Shown here piece by piece: positions 1 to 3,667 of a stretch of DNA of 9,721 nucleotides. The position numbers and the translations under genes are program-made. How positions within the stretch are numbered: position 1 is the first letter of the stretch; every line of letters begins with the position of its first letter. The notes under the pieces were generated by a model. The model was not told where the DNA came from, searched no databases, and was given only the letters and a program-made list of their open reading frames with translations. This stretch comes from JAUHWS01 sp964571805. GTDB lineage: Bacteria; Patescibacteriota; Gracilibacteria; UM-FILTER-43-11. Location: contig CAZNDI010000038.1 in assembly GCA_964571805.1 (NCBI GenBank), forward strand, positions 1 through 9,721. The letters are read 5' to 3'.

Positions 1-281
1 AATGGAATTTTGGGAGCGGCTTTAAGGTCATGGGGAAAGAAGGAAAAGTGGATCACGAATTTGAAAAAGCAGGTAATTACAAAGTGATTGTAAGAGTCAC
101 CGATGACAAAGGGGAAACGAGAACAGCAGAAGTCACCGTGACTATCATTGATTGGTGGCAAAGTCTCCCCATGGTACTGACTTTTGTGGGAGTGATTTTA
201 GTTTTGATTGGCTTAGTGACCTACAAAATCAGAAAGGGAAAGGTGGGAAATAAAAAGATCTTGCCGAAAAACATGAAATAG
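1..281 (+). CDS. C-terminal end of a PKD-domain, membrane-anchored surface protein (5' truncated)
   Basis: The frame is open from base 3 at the window edge and ends with TAG, so only the last ~92 residues are seen. They begin with WNFGSG, the signature of a PKD-type Ig-like beta-sandwich (usual form WDFGDG). A K/V-rich strand pattern follows (YKVIVRVTDDKGETRTAEVTV), typical of the last strands of a PKD domain. After a short WWQSLP linker there is one hydrophobic helix (about 20 residues, MVLTFVGVILVLIGLVTY), then a basic tail of about 20 residues. This order implies an extracellular domain held by a C-terminal membrane anchor with a short cytoplasmic tail. PKD domains mediate protein or glycan contacts; the ligand cannot be told from this fragment. 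An ATG at 30 lies inside the PKD domain and is not the real start. L31 follows 34 bp downstream on the same strand. Confidence 0.8.
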   Translation, partial: WNFGSGFKVMGKEGKVDHEFEKAGNYKVIVRVTDDKGETRTAEVTVTIIDWWQSLPMVLTFVGVILVLIGLVTYKIRKGKVGNKKILPKNMK

Positions 282-315
282 CGTAGAATCCACAAGCATT
301 TAATGAAAACGAATT

Positions 316-762
316 ATGAAAGCTGCCATTCACCCTCAAATCAATCACGTGGTGTTCATCGATAGCGCCAATGGGGCGGAATTCCCGACCCTTTCTACCC
401 TTTCTTCGGCGAAAACCAAGGAAATCAATGGAGTGGATCACTTTGTGATTTCTGTGGACATTTCTTCTGCCACTCACCCTTTCTTTACCGGTAAACAGAC
501 CTTGATCGACACGGCAGGACGTGTGGATAAATTCCGAGCTCGCATGGAAGCGGCTAAGATGAAACAGGAAGAAGCTTCGGTGAGCAAAAAGAAGCGAGAG
601 ACTCTATCTAGAGAAACCCCCGAAGCCACCATCACCCGCAAAGCTAAGGCGAACACAGAAAAAAAAGAGGCTGAGAAAGAAGCCGAAAAAACCAAGTCTA
701 GCAAAGTAGCCAAAAAACCTGTCGCTAAAAAAGCAACTGAAGTGAAAGAGGAGGGGGAATAA
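316..762 (+). CDS. rpmE: 50S ribosomal protein L31 (bL31), zinc-free form with long charged C-terminal tail
   Basis: Residues 1-73 match bL31: the start MKAAIHPQ, then the near-universal HPFFTGKQTLIDTAGRVDKF at 54-73. L31 sits on the large subunit at the central protuberance and helps bridge to the small subunit. The four zinc cysteines of the C+ form are absent (residues 14-52 contain no Cys), so this is a C- type protein. Canonical L31 is about 70-90 residues. This one has a further ~75 residues (74-148) very rich in Lys, Ala and Glu, predicted to be helical or disordered; similar tails occur on ribosomal proteins in Patescibacteria (my recollection, not checked). The ATG is the first in frame, with no clear Shine-Dalgarno. 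The gene ends 3 bp from the convergent HicB-like gene with no hairpin between them. Identification is firm; the role of the tail is unknown. Confidence 0.93.
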   Translation: MKAAIHPQINHVVFIDSANGAEFPTLSTLSSAKTKEINGVDHFVISVDISSATHPFFTGKQTLIDTAGRVDKFRARMEAAKMKQEEASVSKKKRETLSRETPEATITRKAKANTEKKEAEKEAEKTKSSKVAKKPVAKKATEVKEEGE

Positions 763-765
763 ACT

Positions 766-915
766 TCATTCGTCATCCAAATAAAGAGCCACCGCATTCT
801 TTAAATGCAATTGAGCTTCTTTTTTTGTATTTCCAAAAGTATGGCATCCAGGCAATTCAGGGCAATAGGCATGCCATTGATCTCCATCTTTTTTTAATTT
901 AAAAGTAAGAAGCAT
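766..915 (-). CDS. Short HicB-like (UPF0150 fold) protein, no HicA partner beside it
   Basis: A 49-codon frame on the minus strand ending in TGA translates to MLLTFKLKKDGDQWHAYCPE, then LPGCHTFGNTKKEAQLHLKN and AVALYLDDE. The pattern 'x-W-x-A-Y-C-P-E-L-P-G-C-x-T-x-G-x-T-x-x-E-A', then a helix ending A-x-x-L-Y-L, is the hallmark of HicB_like antitoxin domains, a partial RNase H-like fold. Full HicB antitoxins add a C-terminal DNA-binding domain; this protein ends right after the core, as in the short UPF0150 group. In HicAB modules HicB neutralises the HicA mRNA interferase. No HicA frame is found on either side: downstream is the convergent L31 and upstream, 4 nt away, is a membrane-protein gene. 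The frame is open upstream to 945 without ATG/GTG/TTG, so ATG 915 is the likely start, perhaps translated by coupling. Family assignment is good; antitoxin function is uncertain. Confidence 0.8.
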   Translation of the reverse strand: MLLTFKLKKDGDQWHAYCPELPGCHTFGNTKKEAQLHLKNAVALYLDDE

Positions 916-919
916 GTGT

Positions 920-1276
920 TTAATTGAAATAGTCTGTTGGAAATTTTAATACACCTGTTTTGATAAGGATAACAACCAACACTGTATAAAGAAGGGATAA
1001 AATGAAGTCTTTTTTAAGTTCTTTTCTTGTATATTTTGAAGTTTCTTTTGAGCTTAAGTCTTTCAAACCATGGTGCATCAGCATGAATCCAAGAATATTT
1101 GTGATCCAATAGCCAAGGATCATCATGGGGAAAAATAAATCTTTGGATATAAGGCCAAAAAGTGAAGCAAATCCATAAGCAAGAGGGATATTGATCAATA
1201 AATCATTCCACCACGATAAAGGAGAAAGTAAAAAACCTATTGTAGCCAACACCCCCCCCTTAAGAATTTTTTTCAT
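920..1276 (-). CDS. Small integral membrane protein, function unknown
   Basis: The 118-residue product has three hydrophobic segments: about 7-40 (GGVLATIGFLLSPLSWWNDL plus NIPLAYGFASLFG, possibly two short helices), 48-67 (FFPMMILGYWITNILGFMLM) and 91-108 (FILSLLYTVLVVILIKTG). A charged loop rich in Lys, Ser and Glu lies at about 72-90. There is no signal peptidase site, no Cys pair and no recognisable catalytic motif. The SPLSWWND element looks like a conserved family signature, but I cannot name the family. The gene starts 15 nt after the LysRS stop and ends 4 nt before the HicB-like start, so it is probably co-transcribed with both; this says little about its job. An eight-G run covers codons 6-9, close to the start, and a one-base slip either way would truncate the protein. 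Confidence 0.75.
   Translation of the reverse strand: MKKILKGGVLATIGFLLSPLSWWNDLLINIPLAYGFASLFGLISKDLFFPMMILGYWITNILGFMLMHHGLKDLSSKETSKYTRKELKKDFILSLLYTVLVVILIKTGVLKFPTDYFN
1252..1259 (-). repeat. G8 homopolymer at codons 6-9 of the membrane protein gene
   Basis: Eight consecutive C on the + strand are read as AAG GGG GGG GTG in the coding strand. Losing one G puts a TAG four codons after the tract, and gaining one leads to a TGA about 15 codons later. Either slip would therefore switch the gene off. Whether the tract varies in length is not visible from one sequence. Confidence 0.9.
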
Positions 1277-1291
1277 AACTCATAATTATTT

Positions 1292-2872
1292 TTAAATTTC
1301 CTTCAACCTACTGAGGACAAACTCCTTCTCTAAAGCCCCTAAAAACCAGCCGGCTTGAGGGCCAAAGGTTTTGTCCAAAAAGAGACGATAAAGGGTTTCA
1401 AAAGCAATCTTGGGAGAATACGCTTCATTCCCCTTCACCATTTCGTGGATTTGACCATGAATCAATTCCCCTTCCCAAGACTTCAAGGTTTCTAATTTTT
1501 CAGCCAATGCTTGAGCAAACTCTAATTGCACCTCCGTCAGGTCTTTTGCTGATTCAGGCAACGTTTCTTGCAGAACGTAACGGTATTTATCGGGAGCGTA
1601 GGAGGAAAGCCATTTTTTGGCATAATGGACCCTGAGCTCAATCTCTTCTCGATCTAAATCGGTGAGAGGGGCACCCTTCATTTTTTCCACTTCTTCAAAA
1701 ACATTGAGGCGAGGGATTTGGATGATGAAGACCAGCTGAGAGAAGCGAGGTAGAAATCGCTCTTGGGGCTTTTGAGAGCCGACCTGAGAGAGTTCAAAGG
1801 CCCGGGCTTGATCGGACTGCACCACATCTTTTTCGCCCTCAAAAAAATACCACTTTGCCGCTTCGTCATGTTGATCAAATAAACGAGGGATCGTATCCCC
1901 TTCTGGATCAAATTCAATGGGTCGATTGGGTAAACTCTTGAGCATGAGATAGCGAAGAATTTCGGGAGGGAGTTGATCAGCAATTTCGCGAGCCGTTTGC
2001 CCCACACCTTTGGAAGAACTCATTTTTTTACCTCCCACCAAAAAGAATTCGTAAGGGATGTTGAAGGGGATTTGAGAGTGAGAGACTTCTTTGCAAATCG
2101 CCACGCCCACGTCGTGTGAGCCTCCTGCCGCGTTGTGGTCCTTTCCACTGCCTTCGATATCCACGTGGTAAGCGGCCCATTTGGCCGGCCACTCGAGCTT
2201 CCAGGTCAGTTCAGCATTGCCGTCGAAGGGTGAGATTTTGCCTTCATGCTCGCAACCGACGGCCCATTTGACTTTGTCTTTTTTACAGATGTATTTCACT
2301 TTTTCACCGTCAAAACTTTGAACATCGGTGGAACCCACTTTGCCACAATTTTCACAAATGACTTGGACAGGAGACCAGTGTTCCTCTTTTTGAGAGCCAG
2401 AAATGCGTTTGTAGATTTCTCGAATTTCATTGTTTTTAGTCAGGCCCAAACGAATCCAGTCGTTCATTTTTCCCTCCTGGTAGGCTTTTTTGGCGCGGGG
2501 AAGCTCAGGAGCAAAGCCCAAGTCATGGATGACCGTGAGGAATTCAGCGCCATAATATTCTGCAAAGTTTTCCGCTTTTCCATCTGGAGAAGGAATGTTG
2601 CAGAGGGGTTTTCCCATGTGTTCTTCAAATCCTTTCCCCTCCAAATCTTTGGGCATCCCGTCCATAGGATCGTAATCGTTGAATTCAAAAATGAAACGGG
2701 ATTTTTTCCCGCGCTCTTTCAAAGCTTGAGCAATGATCCCGTGAATCACGACCCCTCGAACAGAGCCAATATGAACCCGACCGGAGAGGGTTTTTTCATC
2801 CCGGATGATGAATTCATCTTTATCAGGATAGGCTTCTAAGATTTTATGGATGACATCGTCGACCCAGAACAT
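1292..2872 (-). CDS. lysK: Lysyl-tRNA synthetase, class I (archaeal type)
   Basis: This cytoplasmic enzyme charges tRNA-Lys with lysine using ATP. The Rossmann-fold signatures of class I synthetases are clear: GRVHIGSVRG at residues 31-40 (HIGH-type motif, here HIGS) and GGKKMSSSKG at 280-289 (KMSKS motif, here KMSSS). A zinc-ribbon-like insert has CENC at 173-176 and further Cys at 196 and 207. The segment HVDIEGSGKDHNAAGGSHDV (236-255) is typical of class I LysRS. The C-terminal ~180 residues are the helical anticodon-binding cage. At 526 residues the length is normal for the family. Most bacteria use the unrelated class II LysS; the class I form is standard in archaea and sporadic in bacteria such as spirochetes and alphaproteobacteria. 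ATG 2872 precedes the conserved N-terminus directly. Two small genes follow on the same strand. Confidence 0.95.
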   Translation of the reverse strand: MFWVDDVIHKILEAYPDKDEFIIRDEKTLSGRVHIGSVRGVVIHGIIAQALKERGKKSRFIFEFNDYDPMDGMPKDLEGKGFEEHMGKPLCNIPSPDGKAENFAEYYGAEFLTVIHDLGFAPELPRAKKAYQEGKMNDWIRLGLTKNNEIREIYKRISGSQKEEHWSPVQVICENCGKVGSTDVQSFDGEKVKYICKKDKVKWAVGCEHEGKISPFDGNAELTWKLEWPAKWAAYHVDIEGSGKDHNAAGGSHDVGVAICKEVSHSQIPFNIPYEFFLVGGKKMSSSKGVGQTAREIADQLPPEILRYLMLKSLPNRPIEFDPEGDTIPRLFDQHDEAAKWYFFEGEKDVVQSDQARAFELSQVGSQKPQERFLPRFSQLVFIIQIPRLNVFEEVEKMKGAPLTDLDREEIELRVHYAKKWLSSYAPDKYRYVLQETLPESAKDLTEVQLEFAQALAEKLETLKSWEGELIHGQIHEMVKGNEAYSPKIAFETLYRLFLDKTFGPQAGWFLGALEKEFVLSRLKEI

Positions 2873-2941
2873 AGTGTATTGATTTTAGAGGATAAATTTT
2901 AAGGTTTAGGCTTTTTAGGGCTAAAAATTATGAAGGTAAGA

Positions 2942-2970
2942 TTGACTTTTTGTTACATTTAAACTATTAT
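2942..2970 (+). promoter_or_regulatory. Sigma70-type promoter for a small RNA
   Basis: TTGACT (2942-2947) and TATTAT (2965-2970) are separated by exactly 17 bp, close to the TTGACA/TATAAT consensus. Predicted initiation about 7 nt downstream, at A2977 or G2978, coincides with the first base of the stem of the adjacent RNA. No open reading frame of useful length starts downstream on this strand, which argues for a non-coding transcript. Transcription start is inferred. Confidence 0.6.
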
Positions 2971-2971
2971 T

Positions 2972-2980
2972 AGTATAGCA
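2972..2980 (-). promoter_or_regulatory. Possible extended -10 promoter for the LysRS cluster
   Basis: On the minus strand this reads TGCTATACT, a good extended -10 (TGnTATAAT-like). The sequence 17 bp upstream (TAGGGC) is a poor -35. It would start a transcript about 90 nt before the LysRS ATG. It overlaps the start of the + strand RNA and could be chance. Confidence 0.25.
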
Positions 2981-3035
2981 CTTGTGGGGCGGTAGCCCTA
3001 TTGCGGCGGAAACAAGCCGGAGGCAAGTGCTTTTT
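2977..3035 (+). ncRNA. Candidate small structured RNA (about 55-59 nt) with built-in terminator, unknown family
   Basis: The 5' end AGCACTTG (2977-2984) is perfectly complementary to CAAGTGCT (3024-3031), giving an 8-bp closing helix. T5 (3031-3035) follows directly, as in an intrinsic terminator. Inside are two further hairpins. GGGC (2987-2990) pairs with GCCC (2995-2998) around a GGTA loop. CGGC (3004-3007) pairs with GCCG (3016-3019) around the 8-nt loop GGAAACAA. The result is a three-way-junction RNA, much more GC-rich than its flanks. A consensus-like promoter places the transcript start at the first base of the helix. It does not match the riboswitch, ribozyme, SRP, 6S or tmRNA cores I know. 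On the other strand the hairpin is not followed by a U-run, so the orientation is +. An alternative is a mobile palindromic repeat (REP/MITE-like): a near-perfect 11-bp inverted repeat (TTACATTTAAA at 2953-2963, TTTAAATGTTA at 3033-3043) brackets it. Confidence 0.6.
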
Positions 3036-3040
3036 AAATG

Positions 3041-3514
3041 TTAGTCTTCATAAAGATCACCTGAATGATTTAAAAACTGCTTAACACCCTCTTTTGTTCG
3101 CCTTGTTTTCCAATTAGGAATAATGCTCCAAAAATGCTTCTTTCCTTCACCCACCTGACGCACAATCACTTTTAACTTCCATTCTTTAATAATTGCAATA
3201 AAGCCAAAAAATTGAATTTCCTTTAGAATATTCTTACGTTTTTTATTTTGCTTTACTTCTATAAAGGTAATTTGAGTTTCGTATTCTTGAAGGGTTTTTG
3301 AATTGCGTAAAACTTCAATGGCCATGGGCAATAATTTGTAACGCATTTTTTGAACTGAGTAGTGCCTCTCATTCCTAGCTTTACGATAGCGAATATGATT
3401 AAATCCTTCGGATGTAAATCCAATCTTTTCCTGAAAATAAGGACAATATAAATCTTCAAATTTTGCATATTCCTCGTTCGCGTGTTGCCTAATTTGATTT
3501 AGAGGTTCATCCAA
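3041..3514 (-). CDS. Unrecognised basic protein, possibly a small nuclease-like domain
   Basis: The product is about 157 residues if the TTG at 3514 is the start. It is Lys/Arg-rich, cytoplasmic (no signal peptide or membrane helix) and has one Cys. Visible blocks are YCPYFQEKIGFTSEGFNHIRY (23-43), an amphipathic helix KLLPMAIEVLRNSKTLQEYE (60-79), and a beta-rich C-terminal part FFGFIAIIKEWKLKVIVRQV, then GKKHFWSIIPNW (102-135). A helical N-part with a conserved His, then strands ending '(K/H)-x-F-x-S-x-x-P', recalls the small BECR/RelE-like nuclease domains of phages and toxins. This is a weak resemblance from memory, not an assignment. No in-frame ATG precedes the conserved N-terminus, and the frame is open upstream to 3571 without ATG or GTG, so the start is uncertain. 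No antitoxin-like gene is adjacent. It is convergent with the small RNA, ending 5 bp past its T-tract. Confidence 0.65.
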   Translation of the reverse strand: MDEPLNQIRQHANEEYAKFEDLYCPYFQEKIGFTSEGFNHIRYRKARNERHYSVQKMRYKLLPMAIEVLRNSKTLQEYETQITFIEVKQNKKRKNILKEIQFFGFIAIIKEWKLKVIVRQVGEGKKHFWSIIPNWKTRRTKEGVKQFLNHSGDLYED

Positions 3515-3545
3515 AGTGTTATTCTTATAACTAAATTCAACGAAA

Positions 3546-3578
3546 ATAATAGCATTAATTAGCCATTTTAGCTATTAT
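3546..3578. repeat. 8-bp inverted repeat in the divergent spacer (operator candidate)
   Basis: ATAATAGC (3546-3553) and GCTATTAT (3571-3578) are perfect inverted copies with a 17-bp spacer that itself contains TTAATTA. The repeat lies between the start of the 157-aa gene and the efflux promoter, where a dimeric repressor could bind. No regulator gene is adjacent, and the sequence is AT-rich, so chance is possible. Confidence 0.35.
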
Positions 3579-3605
3579 GGTCTTTGCATGGGGCAATATT
3601 AAGCC

Positions 3606-3634
3606 TTGATTTTATTTAAAATATAGTTTATAAA
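3606..3634 (+). promoter_or_regulatory. Sigma70-type promoter of the efflux operon
   Basis: TTGATT (3606-3611) and TATAAA (3629-3634) are separated by 17 bp. A start near 3641 gives a leader of about 27 nt to the ATG at 3668. The leader contains no clear Shine-Dalgarno (AAAAAGTTTAAACCCCT precedes the ATG). Confidence 0.55.
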
Positions 3635-3667
3635 CATAATCCTCGTATTTAAAAAGTTTAAACCCCT

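Noticed and set aside
700..768. A HicA toxin gene after the HicB-like gene, starting at the ATGA overlap
   Set aside because: The overlapping ATG frame ends in TAG after 14 codons and lies inside L31; no HicA-like sequence follows.
474..797. 107-codon minus-strand frame through L31
   Set aside because: It is the antisense of the Lys/Ala/Glu-rich L31 tail, and its Ser/Leu/Phe-rich composition follows directly from that.
2246..2839. 197-codon open frame on the + strand
   Set aside because: It is the antisense shadow of the LysRS gene, whose motifs are unmistakable; the translation shows no domain and has the Phe-rich look of a complementary frame.
2977..3035. The hairpin as just the terminator of the 157-aa gene
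   Set aside because: On the minus strand it is followed by TATACTAATA rather than a U-run; the T-tract is on the + side only, and a + strand promoter fits its start.
2873..3040. tRNA gene or CRISPR repeat in the spacer
   Set aside because: The folded unit is too short, has no cloverleaf, T-loop or CCA end, and occurs once with no direct repeats nearby.
2977..3514. Type III toxin-antitoxin pair (RNA antitoxin plus the 157-aa protein)
   Set aside because: Type III antitoxin RNAs are tandem repeats upstream of the toxin on the same strand; here the RNA is single, convergent and downstream of the gene.
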